The position numbers and the translations under genes are program-made. A DNA stretch of 64,000 nt from Paracoccus cavernae (GTDB lineage: Bacteria > Pseudomonadota > Alphaproteobacteria > Rhodobacterales > Rhodobacteraceae), in assembly GCA_030410095.1 (NCBI GenBank), contig JAUFRC010000002.1, positions 149,501 through 213,500 of the forward strand, read 5' to 3'. How positions within the stretch are numbered: position 1 is the stretch's first letter; each line of letters opens with the position of its first letter. This document shows positions 22,260-32,106 of the stretch, in pieces. The notes under the pieces are model-generated. The model was not told the DNA's origin. It was given only the letters and a program-made list of their open reading frames with translations, and ran no database searches.

Positions 22260-23424
22260 TCAGCCCCGCGCGAATTTATCGCGGCATTTCTGTGCGAAAC
22301 GCTCTGCCGCGCCCGAGAGGCGATGGTCCTTGCGCCAAGCCAGAACGATCTGCGAGCGCATGGTCCCCGCCAGGGGCAGCGCCACCAGCGGCAACCCGTC
22401 ATAGCTCATGCTGGCGGCGGGTTTGGTCGCAAGCAGCGTATAGCCCAGCCCGTGGGCGACCATTCCGCGCACCATCTCGAAGGAGGTCGAGCGGTGGGCG
22501 ATGACCGGCTCGATTCCCTGCGCGGTCAGAATGCCGGTGAAATAGGCACCCGAGGGCGGCGCATCCAGCAAGACCATCGGCTCCGCGGCCAGATCGGTCG
22601 GCAGAACCTCGGCCTGACGCGCCATCGGATGATCCTCGGCCAGCAGGACATAGGGGGTGAGCGTGCCCAAAGCCTCCCATTCGAAACGCTCGTCGAGACC
22701 GTTGTCGTAGATCAGCGCGACTTCGGTTTCGCCCGAGATCAGGCTTTCGGTCAGGCGGCGCTGGTCGCCCTCGAGCAGGTCGATATCAAGCCCGCCGAGC
22801 TGGCGGATCAGCGCGGGCATGAGGAACGGGCCGAAGGTGTGGAAACAGCCGACATTGAGCTTGAGCCCTCGCCGTTGAGAACGCCGCGCATGCTGCGCGG
22901 GGCCTCGATCCGGCGCGACGACCCGTAGGAGCGGTTGGCATAGATCAGCGGTGAGCCGATCCTTGCGCTATGGGTGTCGTCGACCGCGCAAAGCAGGACG
23001 TGATGGGTCCCGACACGCTCGGCCGAGAGGATGCGGCATTCGAAGGCGACCAGCGGATCTGCGACGCGCGGCGTGCCGTTTGCCAGCGTCACCCATTCGG
23101 TGCATTCGAATTTGTCGCCCAGCTCGTCCTTGAAGCGGCCCGCGAAGGCTTCCGAGATATAGGATTGGTCCTCGCGCAGGACGTTGACGCAAACCACGCC
23201 GTTTTCCAGAATTTTCGGCGCGGCGGGGCTGAGATGGTGGACGCAGACCAGAAGCGTTGGTGCCTCGCCATCCGCCGAGACCGAGGCCATCGCCGAAACC
23301 GTGACCCCGCGCGCCCCGACGGCCCGTCGGTGGTGACGACATTCACCGTGCAGGCCGCGTGGCTCATGCCGGCGACGAAGCGGTCGCGGGCCGAGATCTG
23401 GGGGATTTGCGTATCGGCATTCAT
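22260..23424 (-). CDS. flavin reductase fused to a LysR effector-binding domain (frame-broken)
   Basis: The first about 170 residues are an FMN reductase of the RutF/HpaC family: RFVAGMSHAACTVNVVTTDG, GVTVSAMASVSADGEAPTLL, ENGVVCVNVLREDQ and GSPLIYANRSYG. Directly after MRGVLNGEG the chain becomes a LysR substrate-binding domain: LKLNVGCFHTFGPFLMPAL, GETEVALIYDNGLDERFEW, FEMVRGMVAHGLGYTLLATK. No LysR helix-turn-helix and no separate start codon lie between them. Two one-base repairs (near 23320 and at the CCC of 22866-22868) give one chain of about 388 aa. It is the last gene on this strand of the HpaB-type monooxygenase cluster and should supply reduced flavin to it. The LysR part may act as a ligand-sensing domain. 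The alternative is a damaged LysR gene behind a normal reductase. Confidence 0.7.
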
Positions 23425-23523
23425 CGTGGCGATCCTTGCTGCTGGGTCGTGCATCTTGCTGTTTCGACCCCAGATGATGATATTTTCCCGCCGCCCGAAA
23501 ATCGTGTTTTCCGCAGCAATGCC

Positions 23524-24519
23524 TCAGAAGTCCTGAGGGGCGGGGCGGGTTGTGGTCTCGGGTCCGGTATCGGTTGCGGGGATGCGGGCGGCGCATCCGC
23601 CCGCCATCATGCCGGGGATCGCGCCGTCGCAAATCGTCTCGCGGCAATGGTCGATGAAGGCATCCATCACCCGCGAGCGGCGCAGCTCGGCGAGGTGTGC
23701 GATGCCGAAACTGATCGAATGGGTGACATCCTCGATCGGCAGGTAAACCAGCGGCAGGCCGTTTTCGGCGCGCATGTTCACGGGGCGCGCGGTCATCAGC
23801 CCGTAGCCCAGCCCCGCCGCGACATAGGAGCGGAGCGAGGCGGTCGACGACGTCTCCATCACCACCCGCGGCGTACCGCCGATCTGGCTGAAGAGCCCGA
23901 GGAAATAGTCGCGTGTCAACGGCAGGTCGATCAGGATGAAGGGGTCGTCGATCAACTCGGCCAACCGGACCGAATTGCGGTCGGCAAAGCGGTGATCCGC
24001 GCCGACGATGACATAGGAATTCAGCCGCGCCAGCTCGACGAAGGTCATGTCGGGCGGCAGTTTCAGGTTGTAGGTCAGCGCCAGATCGATGCGCGCCAGA
24101 CGCAGGTTCTCCAGAAGTTCGGCCTCGCTCCCTTCGGTCATGGTCATTTGCACCGCATCATAGCGGCGCGAGAAACCCGCCCAAAGCTCGGGGGCGATCA
24201 GCGGCGCGAAGGTGAAGAACGTGCCGACCTTGAGCGTGCCCGACACCCGGTCGTTGGCGTCGCTTGCCACCTCGTAAAGCTCGGCCGCGGCGCGCAAAGA
24301 TTCCTTGGCCGCGCGCAAAAGCCGCGTGCCGGCAGGGGTCAGCGACAGGCCCTGCGCATGGTGGCGCACGAAGAGCTGGACGTTGAGCTCGGTCTCGAGA
24401 TGCGAGATCGCCGCAGAGATCGAGGGCTGCGAGATGTTCACCTGCTCGGCGGCTTTCGTGACCGAAAGCGTCTCGCCGGCCGCGATGAAATAGCTGAGCT
24501 GTCTGAGTGTGAAGCGCAT
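23524..24519 (-). CDS. LysR-family transcriptional regulator
   Basis: Intact, about 331 aa. The HTH is MRFTLRQLSYFIAAGETLSV plus NISQPSISAAISHLE, with an effector domain containing GTFFTFAPLIAPELW and SLRSYVAAGLGYGLMTARP. ATG 24519 begins at the family N-terminus; upstream in-frame codons are less likely. The last about 30 residues are Pro/Thr-rich and unique. It lies between the M20 hydrolase and the flavin-reductase fusion on the same strand, so it is the probable regulator of this catabolic cluster. Confidence 0.9.
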   Translation of the reverse strand: MRFTLRQLSYFIAAGETLSVTKAAEQVNISQPSISAAISHLETELNVQLFVRHHAQGLSLTPAGTRLLRAAKESLRAAAELYEVASDANDRVSGTLKVGTFFTFAPLIAPELWAGFSRRYDAVQMTMTEGSEAELLENLRLARIDLALTYNLKLPPDMTFVELARLNSYVIVGADHRFADRNSVRLAELIDDPFILIDLPLTRDYFLGLFSQIGGTPRVVMETSSTASLRSYVAAGLGYGLMTARPVNMRAENGLPLVYLPIEDVTHSISFGIAHLAELRRSRVMDAFIDHCRETICDGAIPGMMAGGCAARIPATDTGPETTTRPAPQDF

Positions 24520-24597
24520 CTGTCCGTCCCCTTCATCAATGCGAATTGGCAGCACTCATGCCGGTGTTTTGCACGCAAGGGAATGGCGGCGCCGGCC

Positions 24598-25800
24598 TCA
24601 TTCGCGCTTCGATTGAGGGGCTGCCAGTTCCTCGACCAGCCGCGCGAGCATTGCATCACAAAGCGCCAGTTGCGCGCCAGAGACGAACTCGTCGGGCTTG
24701 TGGCCCTGATCCATGAAGCCCGGCCCGCAGATCGCGGTGGACATGCCCGTCGCTTGCTGGAAAAGCCCGCCCTCGGTCCCGAAAGCGACCTTGATCGAGG
24801 TGCCGCTTTCGCCGGTCAGGCGGCGCAGCAGCGCCACAACCGGCGCGTCCTCGGGGGTTTCGAGGCCGGGATAGCCCGAGATTTCCTCGATCTCGATGCG
24901 TGCCTGCGGGAAGCGCGGCTGGTGGACGGCGGCGATCGCGCGGGCATCGGCATGGATTGCGGCCATGATCCGCGCCGGATCATCGGCGACGATATTGCGG
25001 ATCTCGAAATCGATCTCGCACAGGTTGGGCACGATGTTGAGGGCGGTGCCGCCGCGCATCATGCCTGCATGGACGGTCGAAAACGGGATGTCGTAGGCCG
25101 GATCGCGGGCCCCGTTGCGCGCCAGATCGTCCTGACGACGCGTCAGCGCGGCGACAAAATCCGCGCCCAGATGCAGCGCGTTCAGCGCGTTCGGGGCAAG
25201 TGCGGAATGGCCCTCGACACCGTGACAACAGGCGCGATAGGCGGTCTTGCCCTTGTGGCCGGTCGCGATCTTCATGCCGGTCGGCTCGCCGATGATGCAT
25301 AGGGCGGGACGCTCGGGTCGGGCGGCCAGCGCCTCGATCATCCTGCGCACGCCCATGCAGCCGATTTCCTCGTCATAGGAAACGGCCAGATGCAGCGGGG
25401 TGGCCAGATCGCGGCGCGCGGCCTGAAGCGCGGCATGGATCGCGGCGGCGACAAAGCCCTTCATATCGGCGGTGCCGCGACCGTAAAGGCGGCCGGAATC
25501 TTCGGTCAGAACGAAGGGATCGCTGCTCCAGTTCTGGCCCGTCACCGGCACGACATCGGTATGGCCCGACAAGACCACGCCACCACCACCTTCGGGGCCG
25601 ATCGTCGCCCAAAGATTGGCGCGGCTGCCGTCCTCATGGGCGAAACGCTCGATCCGCGCACCGGCGGGCGCGAGCAGGCTCTCGATATAATCGAGCATCT
25701 CCAGATTGGACTGCCGCGAGATCGTCTCAAATGCGATGAGGCGGCGCAGGATCTCGGTGGTCGAGGGGATCGGGGAGAGTGCGGTGGTTTGGCCGGTCAT
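24598..25800 (-). CDS. M20 metallopeptidase, ArgE/acetylornithine deacetylase-like amidohydrolase
   Basis: Zinc amidohydrolase of 400 aa, intact. Metal and catalytic residues are visible: SGHTDVVPV (His, Asp), GRGTADMKGF, YDEEIGCMG (general-base Glu), IGEPTGMKIATGHKG, and the late His in GPGFMDQGHKPDE. The central HGVEGHSALAPNALNA is the dimerisation-domain motif. It resembles acetylornithine deacetylase, but there is no arginine-biosynthesis gene nearby. In this cluster it more likely removes an acyl or amide group from a catabolic substrate or ring-opened product. Confidence 0.85.
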   Translation of the reverse strand: MTGQTTALSPIPSTTEILRRLIAFETISRQSNLEMLDYIESLLAPAGARIERFAHEDGSRANLWATIGPEGGGGVVLSGHTDVVPVTGQNWSSDPFVLTEDSGRLYGRGTADMKGFVAAAIHAALQAARRDLATPLHLAVSYDEEIGCMGVRRMIEALAARPERPALCIIGEPTGMKIATGHKGKTAYRACCHGVEGHSALAPNALNALHLGADFVAALTRRQDDLARNGARDPAYDIPFSTVHAGMMRGGTALNIVPNLCEIDFEIRNIVADDPARIMAAIHADARAIAAVHQPRFPQARIEIEEISGYPGLETPEDAPVVALLRRLTGESGTSIKVAFGTEGGLFQQATGMSTAICGPGFMDQGHKPDEFVSGAQLALCDAMLARLVEELAAPQSKRE

Positions 25801-25871
25801 GGGGATCTCGCGGGGATCTCATGGGGAAGTCGGGGAAAAGCGGGGGCGGATGGCCGCCCCCGCCCTGGGGT

Positions 25872-26547
25872 TCATTCGTCGCCCGGCACGCCATAGCTCG
25901 GCGCGGCATCGGGGTTGAGCGCGCGGGTGACATAGGCGTCCATCTCGGTGCGCCAATGTTCCCAAGGGCGGCGCAATCCTCGATCGGGTCGCCCTCGCTC
26001 CAGTCGATGCGCAGATCGGCAACGGGCCAGCTGACCTTGTCGACGATGACCATGCCCATGGAATGGACAGGGCCTTCCTCGCCGCCCGCCGCGACCGAGG
26101 CGCGCATTCCGGCCAGAAGCCGGTCGCCCAGATGTTGGCCCTTGGCCGCCATGAAGGCATCGACCATCTTCTGCGGGATTGCCGCGTCGCACAGCAGGTT
26201 CCCCGCCGCAGCCACGCCCTCGCCGTAAGCGATGCCGTGGGTTCCAAGCGTTTTCGCGCCCGAATGCCCTGCCGTACCGCCGTTGCCGTCGACCAGCGCG
26301 AGCTGGCGGAACTCGATATGCGGCGCCTCGGCGACCAGCCGCGCAAGCGCGTCCGGTGCCGAAAGTCCCTGTGCCATCAGGTCAAGCCCCTTGGGGCCAA
26401 GGCTCAGGTCGGTGATGTTTTGGGTCGCAACCACGCCCACCCCGCCCGCGCATGGGCGCAACGCGCCGCCACGCAGGGCGAGGAGGACGAAACCGCGATC
26501 CCGAACATGCCGGTCTCGGGGCAGCGGCCCGAAATCGAGAAGGTCAT
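25872..26547 (-). CDS. DUF1028 Ntn-hydrolase-like protein (frame-broken)
   Basis: The family N-terminus MTFSISGRCPETGMFGIAVS is present, then VVATQNITDLSLGPKGLDLM, NLLCDAAIPQKMVDAFMAAKG and PVADLRIDWSEGDPIEDC, all typical of DUF1028. Frame breaks lie near 26455 and 25975; the last segment ends ALNPDAAPSYGVPGDE. Rebuilt length is about 225 aa. The fold is Ntn-hydrolase-like and the activity is unproven. It is often found beside RidA and amidohydrolases, as here (10 bases after RidA). Confidence 0.8.
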
Positions 26548-26557
26548 CGCTTCCCCC

Positions 26558-26977
26558 TTACGCGTCCGGAATGACGGCGGTGGCTTCGATCTCGACGACC
26601 CATTCGGGGCGGGCGAGGGCCGGAACCACGATGCCGGTGGAGCAGGGATGCACGCCCTGAATATGCTTGCCCATTTCCTGATAAACCGCCTCGCGGTAAC
26701 GGATATCGGTCACATAGACGACGATGCGGCAGATATGTTCCATCTTCGAGCCTGCTTCTTCGAGCAGCATCTTGATGTTTTCCATCGTCTTGCGCGTTTG
26801 CAGACCCGCATCGCCGACATGAAGGCATTCGCGCGTGTCGAGATCCTGCGAAACCTGACCGCGCAGGAAAACGGTCGTGCCGCGCGCGACGACGCCCTGA
26901 CTCAGGTCGTTGTTCAGCTTCTGCTCGGGGTAGGTTTCTTTGGTGTTGAAGGGACGGATGCGGTGGTGAACGGTCAT
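26558..26977 (-). CDS. RidA/YjgF/Rid family protein
   Basis: Intact, 139 aa. NLSQGVVARGTTVFLRGQVS-like and TRKTMENIKMLLEEAGSKME are family segments, and CRIVVYVTDIRYREAVYQEM plus PEWVVEIEATAVIPDA contain the usual C-terminal signature. RidA-type proteins hydrolyse reactive enamine/imine intermediates; RutC, the pyrimidine-pathway member, acts beside a flavin monooxygenase. The gene lies between the HpaB-type monooxygenase (20 bases) and DUF1028, matching a role on an imine or enamine released by ring oxidation. Confidence 0.9.
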   Translation of the reverse strand: MTVHHRIRPFNTKETYPEQKLNNDLSQGVVARGTTVFLRGQVSQDLDTRECLHVGDAGLQTRKTMENIKMLLEEAGSKMEHICRIVVYVTDIRYREAVYQEMGKHIQGVHPCSTGIVVPALARPEWVVEIEATAVIPDA

Positions 26978-26997
26978 TCTTGGGATCTCCGGATGAG

Positions 26998-28449
26998 TTA
27001 GTTCTTGCCCCAGACCTGATCGGACAGGCCGGCGGATTTATGGGTGAAGCGCAAAGCGTCCTTGAAATCGAAGTTGCGGTAGACCGCAGCCAGATGGGCG
27101 AAGGGCGGGGATTGCGCGAAAAACTGGAAGGTCAGGCGGTGGCCCGCGTAATCCGAGTTCAGCAGGTCGCGCGCATAGGCCAGAAGCTTGCGGCGGTCCT
27201 CGCTCGCCCAGTTTTCGTTGAGCGTGTAGAACTTATCGAGCCACGGCCCCGTCTCGGGATCCTCGAAGCAGGCGGCATCGGGCGTGATGCAGATTTGGCC
27301 GCCGCAAAGCTCGCGCGCGATATGCATCATGTGGTGGAGCTGCGAGCAGGCAAGGACGCGGCCGGTCATCAGCAGCGACTGGTTGGGCATCAACAGACCG
27401 CCCGGGCTTTCCTCGGCCTCGGCGATCGCGGCGGTGAGATGGGCGTTGATCCCCTCGCGGTAGCAAGCCAGCGTCGCGAGCTTTTCCTGAACCGCGGGCT
27501 GATGCTCGAGACCGGTCTGGCGCACGTTCCACAAAGCCGCACCGATCAGCATGTCGGCCAGTTTCAGGTTGCGCTGGACGAAGGCGAAAGCCGAATAGCG
27601 GTGCAGCGTCGCGCGGATGAAGGTCGCGGCTTTGGTATGCTGGTAGAACAGCACGTTTTCCCACGGGATCAGCACGTTGTCATAGATGACCAGCGTTTCG
27701 ACCTCGTCGAATTTGTTCGACAGCGGATAGTCTTTTTCCGGCGCGCGGCCCGCAAAACCCGTGCGCGCGATGAAGCGCAGGTTCGGCGAGGAGAAGTCGC
27801 AGACAAAGCCCACGGCGTAATCCGACATCGCCTCGTTGCCCCAATTGGCGATCGTGGGCTTGGTGAAGGCCTGGTTGGCGTAAGCCGCGGCGGTCTCGTA
27901 TTTCGCACCGCGCACGATGATGCCGGCATCGGTTTCCTTGACGACATGCAGCAGCATGTCCGGATCCTGATCCTGCGGCCGTTTGGAGCGGTCGCCCTTG
28001 GGGTCGGTATTGGCCGAGACGTGGAACGGGTCGGTCTTGATGACGTGGTGGATGTGGTTGCGGATATTGGTGGAGAAGCGCGGATCGACCTCGTTGAGGA
28101 TATCCTGCCCGTCGAAAAGCGACCACATCTCGCCTGCGGTTTCGTCGCCGACACGGGTGACGACGCCGCCGACCTCTTCGAGCACGGCATTGGTCGCGTT
28201 GCGTTTGGCGCGCCAGTCATCCTTGGTATAGGGCAGCTTCAGCCCGACCGAGAACCGTTCGCCGTTTTCCTCGTAGCTCATCGTATCGCGATGGGCGTCC
28301 TCATGCGCCATGTCGTAGATGCGCGCGCGGATGTCGATCAGCGGTTTGAACATCGCATGTTTGGTGATGTCATGGACGCGCTCGCCATTGATCCAGACGC
28401 GGCGACCGTCACGGATGGAGTCGCGATACTGTTCTCCGGTTCTTAGCAT
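26998..28449 (-). CDS. HpaB-family FADH2-dependent monooxygenase
   Basis: Intact, 483 aa. It follows the 4-hydroxyphenylacetate 3-hydroxylase large-component pattern: MLRTGEQYRDSIRDGRRVWI at the start, then an acyl-CoA-dehydrogenase-like fold with SNKFDEVETLVIYDNVLIPW and ARELCGGQICITPDAACFED. The enzyme needs reduced flavin from a reductase; the only candidate nearby is the reductase-LysR fusion. The family also contains pyrrole-2-carboxylate and chlorophenol monooxygenases, so the substrate cannot be read from sequence. RidA and amidohydrolases next door argue for a nitrogen-containing ring rather than 4-hydroxyphenylacetate. Confidence 0.85.
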   Translation of the reverse strand: MLRTGEQYRDSIRDGRRVWINGERVHDITKHAMFKPLIDIRARIYDMAHEDAHRDTMSYEENGERFSVGLKLPYTKDDWRAKRNATNAVLEEVGGVVTRVGDETAGEMWSLFDGQDILNEVDPRFSTNIRNHIHHVIKTDPFHVSANTDPKGDRSKRPQDQDPDMLLHVVKETDAGIIVRGAKYETAAAYANQAFTKPTIANWGNEAMSDYAVGFVCDFSSPNLRFIARTGFAGRAPEKDYPLSNKFDEVETLVIYDNVLIPWENVLFYQHTKAATFIRATLHRYSAFAFVQRNLKLADMLIGAALWNVRQTGLEHQPAVQEKLATLACYREGINAHLTAAIAEAEESPGGLLMPNQSLLMTGRVLACSQLHHMMHIARELCGGQICITPDAACFEDPETGPWLDKFYTLNENWASEDRRKLLAYARDLLNSDYAGHRLTFQFFAQSPPFAHLAAVYRNFDFKDALRFTHKSAGLSDQVWGKN

Positions 28450-28572
28450 GATTTCCTCGAAATTGGTCTTGTGGCGAAGGGGTGCGGGGCGCGTGGGCGC
28501 AGCCGCTGGTGTTGGGACAGACCTCTCCCGTTCCCCGCGACATGGCGCGCGGGGGTGGTTTCGGGCGAGGTC

Positions 28573-28596
28573 AAAAAGGGGATCAGCCGGTGATCA
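28573..28596 (-). terminator. weak intrinsic terminator after the Liv-type binding-protein gene
   Basis: Read on the minus strand, TGATC / GATCA arms around CCGGC are followed by CCCCTTTTT. The stem overlaps the stop codon of the binding-protein gene. It could uncouple expression of the abundant binding protein from the catabolic genes downstream. Confidence 0.4.
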
Positions 28597-29727
28597 GGGC
28601 TTTACATAGGTCGTCCAGGCCCCGTCCCTGACGGTTTTCAGCTCGATCGCGATCGGGGTCTGGGTCTGGCCGTTGGCGTCGAAGGTGATCTCGCCGGTCG
28701 CGCCGTCATGTTTGATCGCGCGGATGGCCTCGGCGAGTTTCGCCTTGTCCTCGACCCCGACCTCGTTGGCGGCCTGAATGATGATATTCGCGGCGTCGAA
28801 AGCGTATTTCGTATAGGGGCTCATCGATTCCGGATAGGCTTTCGCGGTGTAATCGGCCTCCATCTGCGCCAGCTTGGGGTCTGGGACGCGGTCGGATAGG
28901 ACACGATCGTATTGTTGGCAGCCTCGCCCGCGACCGCGATGAACTCCGGATCATAGAAGCCCGAAATCCCGATCATCGGCTTGTCGAGACCGACTTCCTT
29001 CATCTGTTTCGCGAGAATGCCCGCTTCGGTGATGACGCCGCCGAAATAGACCGCATCGATCTCTTTGCCCTTGAGCGAGGTCAGGATGGTGCGGAAATCG
29101 GTCGAGCCGACCGGCAGAAGATCGGTCGAGACGATCTCGCCGCCTGCTTCGGGCACGAATGTATTGACCGCTTCCGAGTTGGATTTGCCGTAGTCCGAGG
29201 TATCGGCGATCACCGCGACGCGTTTGGCGCCCAGATCTTTGACCATCCACTCCGAGAGCGGCTTGTTCTCGGTCAGCAGGGTCGGGGTGACGCGGGTCAC
29301 TTCGGCGAGATTTTGTTCGGTAATCGCGGGCGAGATCGCGCCCCAGATGATCAGCGGCGTCTGGAAGCGCGAGAAGACCGGCATGGTCGCCAGCGCAACC
29401 GGCGAGTTCCAGTGGCCCGTGGCCGCAACGACCTCGGGGTCGTTGACCAGCTTCATCGCGGCGCCGACGCCGGTTTGCGGGTCCGAGGCATCGTCAAGCA
29501 CGACCGGCTCGATCTCGAATTTGGCGTCCGGCGCGGCATTGGCCTGCTCGATCGCGAGCAAAAGCCGTTTTTGGCGCCAAGGCCCTGCTGGGCATTGCCG
29601 CCCGAAAGCGGGCCCATGAAGCCGATCTTGATCTTGGCCTTCTCGGCGAAAGCGGGGGCCGCGAAAACCGCGGTGGACAGCACTAGACCGGCCAGAACGG
29701 CGCGGCGGGTGGTCGAAAAAGGGTCAT
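28594..29727 (-). CDS. branched-chain-type ABC transporter substrate-binding protein (LivK family, frame-broken)
   Basis: About 378 aa after repair. The signal peptide reads FSTTRRAVLAGLVLSTAVFA ending near APAFAEKAK, and the mature start is KIKIGFMGPLSGGNAQQGLG. Later segments are VLDDASDPQTGVGAAMKLVN, GLDKPMIGISGFYDPEF and SPYTKYAFDAANIIIQAANE. Frame changes lie just after the ATG (29727, preceded by AGGAGAGG), near 29565 and near 28890. It is divergent from its permeases and ATPases (30011 onward) and upstream of the HpaB cluster on the same strand, tying uptake to that pathway. Confidence 0.86.
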
Positions 29728-29888
29728 GGCCTCTCCTGTCGGTGCGGGCTTTGCCGCATCTGCGCATCTGTCGGGATTTGCCGCGTTTGCCGGTGTTGGT
29801 GCCTGAAACCGGCACGGTCGACCGCATCGCGGCTTGTTGTCGTGCCCCGAACATCCACCGATTTCCGTCCCGATGAGAAGTCGCATTA

Positions 29889-29907
29889 TCTGAACCATTG
29901 GCTCAGA
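29889..29907. repeat. small inverted repeat TCTGA-N9-TCAGA in the divergent Liv promoter
   Basis: A 5-bp perfect dyad with AT-rich flanks, between the binding-protein start (29727) and the permease start (30011). Its size and spacing fit a LysR-type half-site pair, so it may be the target of the LysR at 23524-24519. The arms are short and could occur by chance. Confidence 0.3.
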
Positions 29908-30010
29908 AAATACGAAGCGCGCGCGGCGCTAAATCAATTGCCCTGAGGTAGGTCCTGCTCGCATCTTCCTCGGAAAAACTAATCCAATAGATCAACACGG
30001 GAGGACCGAC

Positions 30011-30926
30011 ATGGATAGTCTGATCCTCCAGCACCTGCTGAATTGGCTGGTTCTGGGTAGTATTTACACACTTGTCGCCATTGGTTTCAGCCTGCTGTTC
30101 GGGCTTTTGAACGTCATCCACTTTTCGCATGGAGATGTGTCGATGATCGCGCCGTTCGTCGCTTTGGGCAGCCTCCAGATCATGGTTGCGGGCAGCGGCG
30201 CGAGCCTTGGAGCCGGGGCAATGCTCGCGGCTCTGGCGCTGGCCATTCTGGTCACGGGACTGATCGGGATCGGGGCTGACCGGCTGGTGATCTCGCGCTT
30301 TCGCCGGTCGCCCGCGATGATGGCATTGGTTGCGACCGTCGCGCTCGGCACAGCGATCCGTGAGCTGATCCGCGGCTTTTATCCGCAGGGCTCGAACCCC
30401 AAAGCCTTCCCGTCGATCATCGAGGGCTTTTGGCAGATCGGCAGCCTGCGCCTGCCCGCGCAGCCGGTGCTGATCATCCTCTCCACGGTGCTGGTCGTCG
30501 TCCTGATGTATCTTCTGATGCAGAAAACGCCGATCGGCATGCGCATCCGCGCCGTGGCCGAAGACAGCGCCACCGCGCGGCTGATGGGGTCCGCCCGGCG
30601 CGGATTTTTGCCTTCACCTTCTTTCTCGCTTCGGCAGTCGGTGCGCTCGGCGCGCTGTTTTTCGCCAGCAACGCGGGCGTGGTGCGCTTCGATTTCGGCG
30701 TGCAGCTGGGGCTGATCGGCTTTTCGGCGGCGGTGATCGGCGGTCTGGGCTCGATGACGGGGCCATTCTCGGCGCCTTGGCCATCGCGGGGATCAGATCG
30801 CTGGTGCAGGCCAATCTGGCGGACGGGGCCTCTTACCGGCTGGTCTTCGCCTTCCTTCTGGTGATCGCGATGCTCTGCCTGCGTCCCTCGGGGCTGCTCG
30901 GCAAGCCCGTGTTTGAAAAGGTCTGA
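30011..30926 (+). CDS. branched-chain-type ABC transporter permease (LivH family, frame-broken)
   Basis: About 305 aa. It begins MDSLILQHLLNWLVLGSIYT, with VIHFSHGDVSMIAPFVAL and the EAA loop IGMRIRAVAEDSATARLMG. Frame changes lie near 30598 and 30765; the remainder is FAFTFFLASAVGALGALFF and SGLLGKPVFEKV. ATG 30011 follows GGGAGGACCGAC. It opens the four-gene permease/ATPase operon divergent from its binding protein. Confidence 0.88.
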
Positions 30927-30930
30927 TCCG

Positions 30931-32106
30931 ATGGCTGCGACAATGACCCATATCGAGACCCGTTCGCCCCTTCCCGCCAGCCTGATCGTGATCGCGACCG
31001 AAATCGGCGGGGCCGCGCTTTTGTGGGCGCTGCTCATCGCCGAGCAAACCGCCGTGGTGGTTGCGCTGCTGGCGGTGATGGGCGCGCTTTTCGCGGCGCT
31101 GCAACTGCGCCCGCAGATCGAGGACACCATCTTGCGCGCCTTCCACGACGCGCGCGCGGTTGCCGTCGCGCTGGGGGTGGTGATCGTGATCGCCTATCCG
31201 GTCTTTCTGGGCAACAACACCTATGCGCTGCATCTGCTGATCGTCTCGCTGCTTTATTCGGTGCTGGCTTTGGCGCTGAACTTCCAGCTCGGCTCGGCCA
31301 ATATCCCGAATTTCGCGACCGGCGCGACCTACGGGATCGGGGCCTATACCTCGGCGCTGCTGGCGATCAACTTCGGCTGGAGCTTCTGGTCGACCCTGCC
31401 CGCCGCCGCCGTGGTCGCGACGATCTTCGGCGTCATGCTGGGCATTCCGTCGATGCGGACGCGCGACAGCTATCTGGCGCTGGTCACCATCGCTTTCGGC
31501 ATCGTCATCCACCAGATGCTCAACAACCTCAGCTGGACCGGCGGACCGAACGGTCTGGTCGGCATTCCCGCGCCCAGCCTCTTCGGCCATTCCTTCATGC
31601 GCCCGATCGAGGTCTTCGGCCTGCGACTGCCCAGCCAGGCGAATTTCTACTACCTTTCGGCGCTGCTTCTGGGGCTGTCGATCCTCTCGGCCAAGCGCCT
31701 GCACGAAAGCCGCGTCGGTCTGGCATGGAACGCGATCCGCGCCGACGAGCTGGCCGCGAAATGCCAAGGCATCAACGTGGTCTGGTACAAGATCCTCGCC
31801 TTCGGGGTCGATGCTTTCCTCGCCGCTTTCGCGGGGACGATCTATGCGTTCTATATCTCGTATATTTCGCCCGACAACTTCACCTTCCTCGTGTCGGTCA
31901 CGATCATGACCATGGTCATCGTCGGCGGCATGGACAATACGCTTGGCGTGATCATCGGGGCGTTCCTGCTGACGATGCTGCCCGAGAAGCTGCGCGTCTT
32001 TTCCGACTACCGCCTGCTGTTCGTCTCGGTCGTGGTGATCCTTTTCCTGATCCTGCGCCCCAAGGGCCTGTTCCCGCAACGCCAGCGCAATTACGGAGGC
32101 CATTGA
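30931..32106 (+). CDS. branched-chain-type ABC transporter permease (LivM family)
   Basis: Intact, 391 aa with about ten hydrophobic segments. Family landmarks are LNFQLGSANIPNFATGATYG, IPSMRTRDSYLALVTIAFG, GRVGLAWNAIRADELAAKC-type loop (here SRVGLAWNAIRADELAAKCQ) and TMVIVGGMDNTLGVIIGAFL. It starts 4 bases after the livH stop, and its TGA overlaps the ATG of the next ATPase. It carries about 80 extra N-terminal residues, common in this subgroup. Confidence 0.92.
   Translation: MAATMTHIETRSPLPASLIVIATEIGGAALLWALLIAEQTAVVVALLAVMGALFAALQLRPQIEDTILRAFHDARAVAVALGVVIVIAYPVFLGNNTYALHLLIVSLLYSVLALALNFQLGSANIPNFATGATYGIGAYTSALLAINFGWSFWSTLPAAAVVATIFGVMLGIPSMRTRDSYLALVTIAFGIVIHQMLNNLSWTGGPNGLVGIPAPSLFGHSFMRPIEVFGLRLPSQANFYYLSALLLGLSILSAKRLHESRVGLAWNAIRADELAAKCQGINVVWYKILAFGVDAFLAAFAGTIYAFYISYISPDNFTFLVSVTIMTMVIVGGMDNTLGVIIGAFLLTMLPEKLRVFSDYRLLFVSVVVILFLILRPKGLFPQRQRNYGGH

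Noticed and set aside
23359..25302. A 647-codon plus-strand open frame over the LysR and M20 genes
   Set aside because: Antisense shadow of well-supported minus-strand genes, with Arg/Gly/Ala-rich composition.
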